Of a stretch of DNA of 64,000 bases, positions 22,598-31,316 are shown piece after piece. This DNA is from Myxococcales bacterium (GTDB taxonomy: Bacteria > Myxococcota_A > Bradymonadia > UBA7976 > UBA1532). The translations under genes were made by a program, and so were the position numbers. Under the pieces are notes generated by a model that was not told where the DNA came from, made no database searches, and saw only the letters and a program-made list of their open reading frames with translations. The DNA lies in contig JACKDN010000004.1 in NCBI GenBank assembly GCA_020633465.1, positions 248,001 to 312,000 of the forward strand, read 5' to 3'. The stretch's first letter is position 1, and each line of letters opens with the position of its first letter.

Positions 22598-24887
22598 GGG
22601 GCCTCCTCGCGGCGGGCCGCGGCCGCCGGCCGCGCGCGGGCCAGCAAGGCGCCCACGCCGAGCGCGGCGATGCCCAGCACGGTGATCTCACCCAGCGTGT
22701 CGAGCGCGCGGAAGTCGACCAGGATGACGTTGACCACGTTGCGACCGTGCCCCGCCGGGACGGACGCGGCGGCGAACCACGCCGACACGCGCGCGCCGGC
22801 CTCGACGGCCTGCGCCGCGTACAACAGCGCGGCCACGGCCGCCCCGCCCGCCGCCGAGATGACGAGGTTCCAGCGCCGCAGGCGGCCCGCGCGCGGCGCC
22901 CCCATGGGCGGCAACCCACGGAACGCCAGGATCAGCAGCACGACGGCGAGGGCCTCGACCAGCAGCTGGGTCAACGCCAGATCGGGCGCGCCGTGGCGCA
23001 GGAACAGCAGCGCCACGCCCAGGCCCACCGCGCCCAGCGCGACGACCGCCCCGATGCGCGTGCGCCCGAGCGCCGTCCCCAGCGCCCCGCCGATCACGAA
23101 CAGCGCCAGCAGCACGTCCACCGGTCGAACGGGCACCGAGGCCACCTCACCCATCGGCCCCACGGCGCCCGTGGCGAAGGCCGCGGTGATGGCGCCGGCC
23201 GCGACGCACACGAAGACGGCCACGTAGGCGCGCAGGCTGCCGTTCTGCACCACCGTGGTGATGGCCTTGGCCCCCGCGACGACGGCGCGCCCCAGCCGGT
23301 CGTAGGCCGCCAGCGCCGCGAGCGGCGTGAGCGCTGGCCCCACGCGACGCACCCGGGCGCGGCCCCACCACAGGGCGGCGGCCAGGCCCCAGACGAGCGC
23401 CGCGCTGCCCCACGCCGCCGGGTGGCCGGGCCGCCGCCGACCGGCGGCGCCGCCGGCGCGACGGCCGCCACCGCCGGGCCCAGCGCGCCGATGCCCAGCG
23501 CCCCCGCCACGCCCACGACGCCCAACAGCGCCGGCGGCACCCACAGGCCGGGCGTCATCGCCTTCTTGGGCTGCCGCGCGGCCTCGGTCGAGCCCCCGAA
23601 CACCTCGAAGGTGACCACGAAGGCGACGCAGGCGAAGGCCACCGCGCCCACGGTCAGGACGGCCCCGGCCCAGGCGGTGGTCGCGGCGGCGTCGCCGCCG
23701 ATCGCCTTGGCGACGGCGCCCAGGGTCGCGGGCAGACCCGCCATCGACGCGCCCGCGGCGACCGCCGCCACGGCGAGGTGGGGCAGCGCACGACCCCAGC
23801 CACCCAGCGCGCGCACGTCGCGGGTGCCGGTCAGCTTCTCGACGCCCCCGGCGACCATGAACAGCGCCCCCTTGTAAGCCGCGTGGCTCCACACCAGCAG
23901 GACGGCGGCGACGGTGGCGGTGGGGGTGTCGATGCCCACCAGCAGCACCATGCAGCCCAGCGCGCCGACGGTGGTGAAGGCCAGCAGCCGCTTGAGATCG
24001 ACCTGGCTGACGGCCAGGACGGCGGCCACCAGCACCGTCGCGCCCCCCAAGCCCAGCAGGGCGCCCTGCCACAGGGCCGTGCCGCCGAGCCCCGGCGCCA
24101 GCCGCAGCAGCAGGTAGACGCCGGCTTTGACCATCGTGGCCGCGTGCAGCAGCGCGCTGACCGGCGCTGGCGCCACCATCGCGCCGGGCAGCCAGCCGTG
24201 GAAGGGCGCCTGCGCGCTCTTCGTGGCGGCGCCCAGCGCCACCAGCGCGACGATGGCCGGGTAGAGGGCCGTCGTCTGCAAGCCGGCCCCGGCCAGCGCC
24301 GACGGGCGCCACACGCCGCCCGCCATGCCGGCCAGCACCAGGCCGCCGAGCAGCGCCAGGCCGCCCGCGCCCGTCACCAGCAGCGCACGGCGCGCCCCGG
24401 CGCGCGCCTCCTCACGCTGATGATCGAGCCCGATGAGCAGGTACGAGACGACGCTGGTGGCCTCCCAGCAGACGAAGAGGAAGATCAGGTCGTCGGCGAG
24501 CACGAGGCCCAACATGGCCGCCTCGAAGCCGAGCATCAGGCCGACCACTCGCCCGCGGTCGGGTCGGCCCGCGAGGTAGGCGCCGGCGTAGGGCACCACC
24601 AGCGCGCCGACGCCCACCACCACCAGCGTGAAGCACCAGGCCAAGGGATCGAGGCGCAGCGCCACCTCGAGGGAGAAGGACGACGCCCAAGGCATCGACC
24701 ACTCGAGGGGCTGGCCGGCCAACACCGCCGGCCCAGCCAGCAGCGCGCCGACGAAGACGGCGCCCGGGGCGGCGGCCACGAGCCAGGCGCCGGCCACCGG
24801 CAGCCGCCGGACCACCGCGGGCGCCCACAGCGCGGCCGTCGTCAGCAGGACGAGGCCGATGGGCAGCCAGGCGGGGGACGGCGACAT
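22594..24887 (-). CDS. mrpA: Mrp antiporter subunit A, frameshifted as read
   Basis: The start at 24887 (MSPSPAWLPIGLVLLT) is supported by CGGGAG upstream. The first about 485 residues form a NuoL-like proton channel, with FVCWEATSVVSYLLIGLDHQ, the lysine helix SAQAPFHGWLPGAMVAPAPV and the histidine and lysine pair around WSHAAYKGALFMVAGG. Near 23420-23455 the reading frame must shift by one base to continue into a conserved second half (GSAALVWGLAAALWWG, then NVVNVILVDFRALDTLGEIT). The gene length is 2,294 bp, one base short of a multiple of three. A repaired product would be about 764 residues, normal for MrpA. Either the read or assembly lost one base in a GGC/GCC-rich run, or the gene is genuinely broken. 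Confidence 0.88.
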
Positions 24888-25142
24888 GGAGACTCCCGAG
24901 GCGGTCGGCAAGCGTGCGGGACGAGCGAAGACCCCACACGAAGCGAACGTTACCGACGCACAGACCGTGCGCCCATGTCGAAAAAGAGCCGAAACCATGC
25001 GTTAGAAGAGAACGACTGCGTGCACGCAGCGGCGCCCGTGATCGGTCCGGGCGAACGGCTTGGAGGCGCCTGGCCGGGCGGGACAGTGAACGGGGCCCGG
25101 AGATCGCGCCGCAGGTCGAGGGGCCCGGCGCGCCGGCGGGGG
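24888..25142. other. Intergenic region upstream of the mrp operon
   Basis: This 255-bp region is the largest gap in the window and has lower GC than its surroundings (for example CGTTACCGACG and GTCGAAAAAGAGCC). It must contain the mrp promoter on the minus strand. A TCGACA -35-like hexamer is visible there, but no convincing -10 box at the right distance. I see no gene or RNA in it. Confidence 0.5.
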
Positions 25143-26039
25143 TCAGCCGTTCAGGCGGCGCAGCCAGCCGCCGAGGGCGCGGCGCAGCTCGGCGCGCTCG
25201 GCCTCGCTCTCGGCCTCGGTGATGAAGTTGACCAGGATGCAGGCTTCGTAGAACTGCACCCGCCGCGCGTCGATGGGGCGGCGGGCACGGGCGTTGTAGG
25301 CGTCGAGCAGCCGCGCGAGGTTGCCGCGGCCCTTGCCGAAGGGGTGGCGCCGCCCCCGCGTGACGACGGCCAGATCGTAGGCGGGATCACCCACGCAGGC
25401 GTTCTCCCAGTCCAGCACGGCGTAGCCGATGGCGTAATCGGACTCCATGAAGGCGTGCACGTTCTGGCCCAGCAGATCGCCGTGAACCAGGCAGCAGGCG
25501 TCGGGCGGCGGCATGTGCGCGCGGCACCAGGCCAGCGCGTCGGCCGTGACCGGCGCGTCGTCGTCCTCGAACACCTCGAGCTCGACCTCCCCCTGCTCGG
25601 TGCAGTCGAGGAACGCCGGCATGACGTCGGGCATGTCCCCCACGGGCAGCGCGTGCACGGCGGCGGCCACCTGCCCCAGCGCCTCGGCGCAGTCGATGCG
25701 CAGCGCGCTGTTCTGGGTCAGCGGCACGCCCGGCACGAAGCTCTGCACCACCACCGTGCGGCTGCGTCCAGCCGACACCAGCGCCAAGGGCCGCGGCAGG
25801 CGGTGGCGAAAGTCCACCCGGTCGAGCTCGCCCAGCAGCCAGGCGACGCGCGCCGCGCGGTCGGGCTGGTCCCGCTCGGCCCCGCCGTGGGGCACGCGGA
25901 CGGCCAGGCCCTCGTCGCCGAGGGCGACGTAATAGGTGTCGTAGGTGAGCCCTGCGCCCAGGTACCGCGCGTCCTGCGGGGCCGATCGCCAGCCGTGCGC
26001 GTACGCGACCCGCTGCGCTACATGGTGGACGAAGGCCAT
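25143..26039 (-). CDS. Aminoglycoside phosphotransferase-family kinase (small-molecule)
   Basis: The product is 298 residues. I start it at 26039 (MAFVHHVAQRVAYAHGW), preceded by CGGAG; upstream open sequence is low-complexity. The catalytic loop is CLVHGDLLGQNVHAF (Brenner motif HxDxxxxN), and the metal-binding block is YAVLDWENACVGDPAYDLAV. The N-lobe GAGLTYDTYYVALG and LAVRVP carry the ATP-loop equivalents. Such enzymes phosphorylate aminoglycosides, choline, homoserine or sugars. Nothing here indicates which, and resistance should not be assumed. Confidence 0.85.
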   Translation of the reverse strand: MAFVHHVAQRVAYAHGWRSAPQDARYLGAGLTYDTYYVALGDEGLAVRVPHGGAERDQPDRAARVAWLLGELDRVDFRHRLPRPLALVSAGRSRTVVVQSFVPGVPLTQNSALRIDCAEALGQVAAAVHALPVGDMPDVMPAFLDCTEQGEVELEVFEDDDAPVTADALAWCRAHMPPPDACCLVHGDLLGQNVHAFMESDYAIGYAVLDWENACVGDPAYDLAVVTRGRRHPFGKGRGNLARLLDAYNARARRPIDARRVQFYEACILVNFITEAESEAERAELRRALGGWLRRLNG

Positions 26040-26150
26040 GCGGCTCCGGGGCGTCTTGCCCGGCCGCTCGCCGTCGTCCTCGAGCACCGGGCAGGGCACC
26101 TCGAAAGCCCCGTCCACCGCCCCCTCCGTCGTCGGACCGGGCGAGACTAG

Positions 26151-26180
26151 GACACTTCGACCGCGGGCGTCGACACTTCG
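26151..26180. promoter_or_regulatory. Direct repeats upstream of the phosphotransferase gene
   Basis: GACACTTCG occurs at 26151-26159 and 26172-26180, 21 bp apart (two helical turns). Both lie in the 167-bp gap about 110-140 bp upstream of the phosphotransferase start. The spacing is what a dimeric activator such as a response regulator would use, but the assignment is inference. Confidence 0.3.
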
Positions 26181-26206
26181 CGGCGCGTCGCCCGCCAGCG
26201 GCCGCG

Positions 26207-27754
26207 TCAGGCCTCGACGTCCTCTTCGTCCTCGCGCCAGCTGATGCGGTACAGGTCGAGCCGGCGATCCAACCACGGGCGCACGGTGCCGGTGCGCTCG
26301 GTGCGGCGCAGCAGCTCGAGGTCGAGATCGCTCATCACCATGCACTCGGCGTTGGCGGTCGTGTCCTCGGCGACGCCGTCGCGGGCGAAGTGCACGTCGC
26401 TCGGGGTCAGGATGGCCGACTGCGCGTAGTGGATGTCGGCGCCCTCGACCTGCGGCAGGTTGCCGACCGCGCCCGCGAGCACCGTGTACATGTGGTTCTC
26501 GATGCAGCGCGCCTGCGCGCACGAGCGCACCCGCAGGTAGCCGCTGCGGATGTCGGTATTGAAGGGCACGAAGAGCAGGCGCGCGCCCTTCTTCCGGGCC
26601 ATCCGCACCAGCTCCGGAAACTCGACGTCGTAGCAGATGGCGATGGCCACCTTGCCCCGGTCGGTGTCGAACACGTCGAGGCGATCACCGGGCGAGACGC
26701 CCCACCAGCGCTGCTCGCTGGGCGTGATGTGCAGCTTGTACTGCTTGCTGATGCGGCCGTTGCGGTGGAACAGGTAGGCGATGTTGTAGAGCGTGCCGTT
26801 CTCGACGGTCAGGTGCGTGCCCGCCACGATGTTCACGTTGTAGCGGATGGCCATCTTGCCGAAGGCCTCGATGTAGCCCTCGGTGTAGCGGTGCAGGTTG
26901 CGCGCGCTCGCGCCCGGGCGGTCGGCGGGCACCAGGCCCAGCAGCTGGTTGGTCAACAGCTCGGGAAACAGGACGAAGTCGCAGCGGTACTCGGCCGCGG
27001 TGTCCACGTAGAACTCGCACTGCCGAACGAAGGCGTCGAAGCCCTCGACGGGGCGCATCTGGTACTGCACCGCGGCCACGCGCACCTTGTTGCGCCGGTG
27101 GCGCCGCAGGGGCGGCGTGTAGGCCGGGTTCAGCCACTCCATCAACAGCGCGTTGCCGCAGCTCTCCTTGTCGCTCGGCAGGTAGTCCGGCAGCACCGCC
27201 TGGATGGAGAAGCCGTTCGACAGCTGCGCGTTGATGACGGGATCCTCGATGTCCTTCAGCAGCGCCTTGCGGACGTACTCTTCGGCCGTCATCTGGTCGC
27301 TGTAGCGGTGATAGCCGGGCATCCGGCCCGCGATCAGGATGCTGCGCAGGTTGCGCGCGCGACACAGCTGCTTGCGCGCGTCGTAGATGCGGCGCGACAG
27401 CCGCAGACCCCGCGCCTCGGGATCGACCGCGATGTCGATGCCGTACAGCGCGTCGCCGTCGGGTTCGTGGGTGCCGATGTAGCCGCCGTCGCTGACCTCG
27501 CGGAACGTGTGCCAGCCTTCGTACTCGTCGCGCTGGACGATGAGGCTCGAGCTCGTCGCCACCAGGCGGCCGTCGAGCTCGATGCCGATCTGCCCCTCGG
27601 GGAAACGATCGACCTGGGCTCGGAACTGATCGTCCCGCCACGGCCCGAGGTCGGGGAAGATGATGCGGTGCAGGTGGGCGACCGCGTCGTGGTCGTCCTG
27701 CGTGAGGGGGCGGACCACCACCCGGGTGGCTTGGAGTTCGGCGTCGTCGGTCAT
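26207..27754 (-). CDS. GNAT acetyltransferase - nitrilase (carbon-nitrogen hydrolase) fusion
   Basis: The product is 515 residues. Residues about 10-200 are a GNAT domain (GIDIAVDPEARGLRLSRRIY, an acetyl-CoA loop variant). Residues about 225-500 are a carbon-nitrogen hydrolase with the Glu-Lys-Cys triad visible in FVLFPELLTNQ, KQYKLHITPSEQ and IAICYDVEFPELV. This two-domain architecture is known in bacteria. The physiological substrate is unsettled, possibly an amide or N-acylated amine. It is cytosolic. Confidence 0.9.
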   Translation of the reverse strand: MTDDAELQATRVVVRPLTQDDHDAVAHLHRIIFPDLGPWRDDQFRAQVDRFPEGQIGIELDGRLVATSSSLIVQRDEYEGWHTFREVSDGGYIGTHEPDGDALYGIDIAVDPEARGLRLSRRIYDARKQLCRARNLRSILIAGRMPGYHRYSDQMTAEEYVRKALLKDIEDPVINAQLSNGFSIQAVLPDYLPSDKESCGNALLMEWLNPAYTPPLRRHRRNKVRVAAVQYQMRPVEGFDAFVRQCEFYVDTAAEYRCDFVLFPELLTNQLLGLVPADRPGASARNLHRYTEGYIEAFGKMAIRYNVNIVAGTHLTVENGTLYNIAYLFHRNGRISKQYKLHITPSEQRWWGVSPGDRLDVFDTDRGKVAIAICYDVEFPELVRMARKKGARLLFVPFNTDIRSGYLRVRSCAQARCIENHMYTVLAGAVGNLPQVEGADIHYAQSAILTPSDVHFARDGVAEDTTANAECMVMSDLDLELLRRTERTGTVRPWLDRRLDLYRISWREDEEDVEA

Positions 27755-27866
27755 GCGTGTGTCCGTTGCAGTGGGCGACGTTGCCAGTCTATCGCATCCG
27801 CGCGCCGTACCAAGGGGCGCGTCGAGGCACGCCGCCGGCGCCGATGCCGTCCGCGGCGGGCGCCGG

Positions 27867-28013
27867 CTATTTGTGGCAGGTGTCGTCCTTGTCGATACAC
27901 GTCTGCCCGCAGGGTTTCCCCTTCTTGCAGTCCGGCTTGTCGCCGCCGCACCCCACGAGCGCGCCGCCGACCAGCAGCGACGCCATCACCCACCATGCCA
28001 TCGACCGCCTCAT
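27867..28013 (-). CDS. 48-residue cysteine-rich lipoprotein
   Basis: The start at 28013 has GGGAGG six bases upstream. The sequence is a lipoprotein signal (MRRSMAWWVMASLLVGGALV, lipobox VGC) followed by only about 25 residues with the pattern CKKGKPCGQTCIDKDDTCHK. This CKKG.PCG..CI....TCH pattern recurs in small bacterial exported proteins and may form two disulfides or bind a metal. It would be anchored to a membrane. It is divergent from the penicillin acylase gene. The longer open frame upstream is antisense to that gene. Confidence 0.75.
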   Translation of the reverse strand: MRRSMAWWVMASLLVGGALVGCGGDKPDCKKGKPCGQTCIDKDDTCHK

Positions 28014-28142
28014 CGGCACCTCCCTGCCGCGGCGCGCGGCCGGTCCATGCTGCAGCACCCGGGGGCCGAGCCGCAACGCAGGCGCGCGCCGCGGCCCGCA
28101 CTTCTGGTACGGTCGTCGCCCGATCGGCGGAGAGGTGTGTCG

Positions 28143-31100
28143 ATGAGGCGATGGGCGACGGTCTGTCTGGCCCTGGCGGTCGGCCTCGCCGGCTGCGACG
28201 ACGGCGCCGGCGATGCGCCGCGCGACGCCGCCGTGGATCTCGGCCTCGACGCCCGGGTCGCCGACGCGGCCGCCGACGACGCCGCTCGGCCGGACGCGGC
28301 GCCGCCCCCGGATGGCGCGCTCCACCCCGACGTCGGCGCCGACGCGACGCTGCCCGGACCCGAGCGCCTCGCCGCGCTGCCCGAGACCGCGCGCCGCGCC
28401 CTGCCCGGCCTGCGCGCCCCGGTGCACGTGGTGCAGGTGGAGATGGGCATCCCGCACCTGTACGCCGCCGACGAGCTGGATCTGATGCGCGCGCTGGGCT
28501 TCGTCGTCGCCCGCGACCGCTACTTCGTCATGGACCTGCAACGGCGGCTGGGGCTGGGCACCCTGAGCAGCCTGCTCGGCGACGTGGCCCTCGACGTGGA
28601 TCTCGAGAGCCGCCTCACCGGCATGACCGAGACGGCAGACCGCCTCGAGGCCCACCTCGACGGTCCGCTGGGCGAGCGCATCGACGCGTTCGCCGCGGGC
28701 GTCAACGCCTACATCGACGCCGTCGGCGCGGGCGAAGCGCGTCCCCCCAGCGAGCTCGTGCTGGCGCGCGGCCTGCTGGGCGCCGCGCGCGAGGTCGACC
28801 TGATGCACCCGTGGACGCGCCGCGACGTCGCCGCGATGGCCGCGGTCGTGCTGTACCAGACCAACTTCGAGACCGGCGACGTCGGGCGACAGGCCAAGGC
28901 CGAGGCGGCCGCCGAAGCCTTCCTCGATCCCGCCCTGCCCGACCAGGCCCTGCGGCGGGCCGGCTTCGAGGCCGACCTGTGGGGCGACCTGTCGCCCATG
29001 CTGCCCTACGCGTCGGCGGCCGGTCTGGGCCACGAGACGGCCGACGGGCTGCGCGAGGGCCCGGCGCCCCCGCCGAGCCCGCCCGCCGGCAAGCAGGCCC
29101 GGCCGCGCGCCCCACGCGCGATGGTCGAGCGGCTCGCCGCGCGCCTGGCCCGGCAGCAGCGGCGCCTGGGGCGGCGGGGCGAGGGCCCCTTCGGCTCGAA
29201 CGCCTGGGCGGTGGCCGGCGGCGCGACGTCGGACGGATGGGCCCTGGCCGCGGGCGACGGCCACCTGCAGCTGTCGGTGCCCGCCCTCATGTACCAGGTG
29301 GGCCTCGACACGCGGGTGCTGGGCGGCGGGGATCTGCGCCAGGTGGGCCTGCTGCTGATGGGCCTGCCGGTGCTGGCGGTGGGCACGAACGGCGACGTCG
29401 CCTGGAGCCAGGTGAACCCCGTCGTCGACATCACCGACTGGTACACCGAGACGCTGCGGTTAGGCCCGGACGGGCGCCCCGAGGCCAGCCTGTTTCGGGG
29501 TGAGTGGCGGCCGCTCGTCGCCGTCGAGGAGGCCTTCGACGTCGCCGACGTGCCGGCGCTCGACAGCGTCGGGCGCCCGGTCCGCTGGACGCGCTACACC
29601 ACCTTCGACGGGCGTTGGATCGTGCAGATCGACGGCGCGCCTGCCGCCGAGGGGGAGGCCGGCGCCGTCATCACGCTCGACGGCCCCGTCGTGCCCGCGG
29701 CGATCGACGGCGAGGTGGCCGCCATCAGCATGGACCACGGCGCGCTGGACGTCACCCGCTGGATCGAGGCGCTGGATCGCATGGGGCGCGCCCACGCCGT
29801 CGCGGACTTCCGCCAGGCGGCCGCCGGCCTGGTCGGGGGCGGCCTGTTCAGCGCCGCCGCCGACCGCCACGGCGACGTCCTGTTCACCAGCTACCAGGCC
29901 ATCCCCTGCCGCACCTACCTGCCCCGCACGCCGGACGGCGCGTGGGCGCCCGGCGCCGATCCGACCCAGCTGCTCGACGGCACGCGCTTCGGCGCGTTCC
30001 GCATGCCGACCGACGACCAGGGCCACGTCGACCCCGGGCCGGGGCAGGCCGATCCCCAGGCGTGCGTGGTGCCCTTCGACACGATGCCGCAGGCCACCAG
30101 CCCCGCGGCGGGCTTCGTGGTGACGGCGAACAACGATCCGGGGGGGCTGACGCACGACGGCCGCATCGACGACGACGGCTGGTACCTGGGCGGTCCGTGG
30201 TACCCCCACCGGGCCTTCGCCATCGCGCGCCGCCTGCGCGCCGCCGTCGACGCCGGGCGCGCCGACGCCGACGAGATGGCCCGCATCCAGGGCGACGACG
30301 CGTCGATCCTGGGTGAGGTGTTCACCTTGCCCCTCGTCGAGGCGATCGACGCGGCGCTGGCGGCGGACGCAGGCCCCTTGGCCGACCTTGCCGCGCGCGA
30401 CCGGGCCGGCCTGGAGGAGGCCGCCGGGCGCCTGCGCGCGTGGGCCGAGCGCGGCCACCACGCGCAGAGCGGCGTCGCGACCTTCTACGCGCCCGCGCCC
30501 GACGCCGCCGGCCGCGACGATGCCGTGGCGACGATGCTGTTCAACGCCTGGCTGCCCCGGTTCGTCCGCGCGGTGTTCGACGACGAGCCCCTGCCCGGCT
30601 GGCGCTTCAGCGCCAGCCGCCACCAGACGCGCGCCCTGCGCCGCTTCGTGCTGGGCCGCGGCCCCGACAACCCGCTGGGCGTCGCGTCGTTCGCGCCCGC
30701 CCGCGGTGAGTCCGTCTTCTTCGACGTCGTGGGCACCGAGGCCGTCGAGACCAGCGACGAGGTGATGGTGGCGGCGCTGCTCGACGCGCTCGCCTTCCTG
30801 CGCAGCCCCCCGGCCGGCCCGGACGAAGGCGGCTTCGGCACGGACGACATGGGGGCGTGGCTGTGGGGCATGCGGCACCAGACCGAGTTCGAGTCGCTGC
30901 TGGCCGACTTCCTGGCCGATGACCCGACGTTGGGCGTCCTGCTGCAGCGCTTCTCGATCACCACGCGCACGCTGCCGCTGATGACCGGCCTGGATCGCGA
31001 CGATCCCCGGCGCGCCCTCACGTGGTTCCCGCGCCCGGGGGACAACTGGGGCATCGACGCCGCCGGGCCCGGGTTCGGCGGCACCCGCTTCCGCCATGGC

Positions 31101-31316
31101 AGCGGCCCCGTGATGCGCATGGTGGTCGCGCTGAAGGACGGCCAGGTGCGCGGCCGCAACATCATCCCCGGGGGCCAGTCGGCCCTCACCGACTCGCCGC
31201 ACTTCGCCGATCAGGCGCGGCTGTGGCTGGCCAACGAGACCGTGCCGATGCGCTATACGCTGGACGAGGTGATCGAGGGCGCCGACGGGCGCGAGACGTT
31301 CGAGCCGGCGCCGTGA
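28143..31316 (+). CDS. Penicillin acylase-family (S45) Ntn-hydrolase lipoprotein
   Basis: The product is 1,057 residues, preceded by GGAGAGG. The lipobox is LAGC (Cys18), followed by an Asp/Ala-rich linker to about residue 75. Family hallmarks are VQVEMGIPHLYAADELDLMR near the start of the alpha chain and GPFGSNAWAVAGGATSDGWA. In the latter Ser352 should become the N-terminal nucleophile of the beta chain after autocleavage before it. LAVGTNGDVAWSQVNPVVDI supplies the oxyanion/Asn region. It likely hydrolyses amides such as N-acyl homoserine lactones or beta-lactams outside the cytosol. The linker between the chains is a long Pro/Arg stretch (residues about 310-345), fitting a removed spacer peptide. 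Its stop overlaps the next gene start. Confidence 0.9.
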   Translation: MRRWATVCLALAVGLAGCDDGAGDAPRDAAVDLGLDARVADAAADDAARPDAAPPPDGALHPDVGADATLPGPERLAALPETARRALPGLRAPVHVVQVEMGIPHLYAADELDLMRALGFVVARDRYFVMDLQRRLGLGTLSSLLGDVALDVDLESRLTGMTETADRLEAHLDGPLGERIDAFAAGVNAYIDAVGAGEARPPSELVLARGLLGAAREVDLMHPWTRRDVAAMAAVVLYQTNFETGDVGRQAKAEAAAEAFLDPALPDQALRRAGFEADLWGDLSPMLPYASAAGLGHETADGLREGPAPPPSPPAGKQARPRAPRAMVERLAARLARQQRRLGRRGEGPFGSNAWAVAGGATSDGWALAAGDGHLQLSVPALMYQVGLDTRVLGGGDLRQVGLLLMGLPVLAVGTNGDVAWSQVNPVVDITDWYTETLRLGPDGRPEASLFRGEWRPLVAVEEAFDVADVPALDSVGRPVRWTRYTTFDGRWIVQIDGAPAAEGEAGAVITLDGPVVPAAIDGEVAAISMDHGALDVTRWIEALDRMGRAHAVADFRQAAAGLVGGGLFSAAADRHGDVLFTSYQAIPCRTYLPRTPDGAWAPGADPTQLLDGTRFGAFRMPTDDQGHVDPGPGQADPQACVVPFDTMPQATSPAAGFVVTANNDPGGLTHDGRIDDDGWYLGGPWYPHRAFAIARRLRAAVDAGRADADEMARIQGDDASILGEVFTLPLVEAIDAALAADAGPLADLAARDRAGLEEAAGRLRAWAERGHHAQSGVATFYAPAPDAAGRDDAVATMLFNAWLPRFVRAVFDDEPLPGWRFSASRHQTRALRRFVLGRGPDNPLGVASFAPARGESVFFDVVGTEAVETSDEVMVAALLDALAFLRSPPAGPDEGGFGTDDMGAWLWGMRHQTEFESLLADFLADDPTLGVLLQRFSITTRTLPLMTGLDRDDPRRALTWFPRPGDNWGIDAAGPGFGGTRFRHGSGPVMRMVVALKDGQVRGRNIIPGGQSALTDSPHFADQARLWLANETVPMRYTLDEVIEGADGRETFEPAP

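Noticed and set aside
23500..24312. A separate second-half mrpA gene with its own start
   Set aside because: No start or ribosome site matches the conserved part; the upstream part of that frame is non-coding phase. One gene with a one-base lesion explains it better.
24888..25142. tRNA or small RNA in the largest gap
   Set aside because: No cloverleaf, conserved T-arm or strong hairpin with a T-run is visible; a promoter region is enough to explain it.
27660..28142. A longer N-terminus for the penicillin acylase
   Set aside because: It runs antisense to the small lipoprotein, and the ATG at 28143 begins a clear lipoprotein signal.
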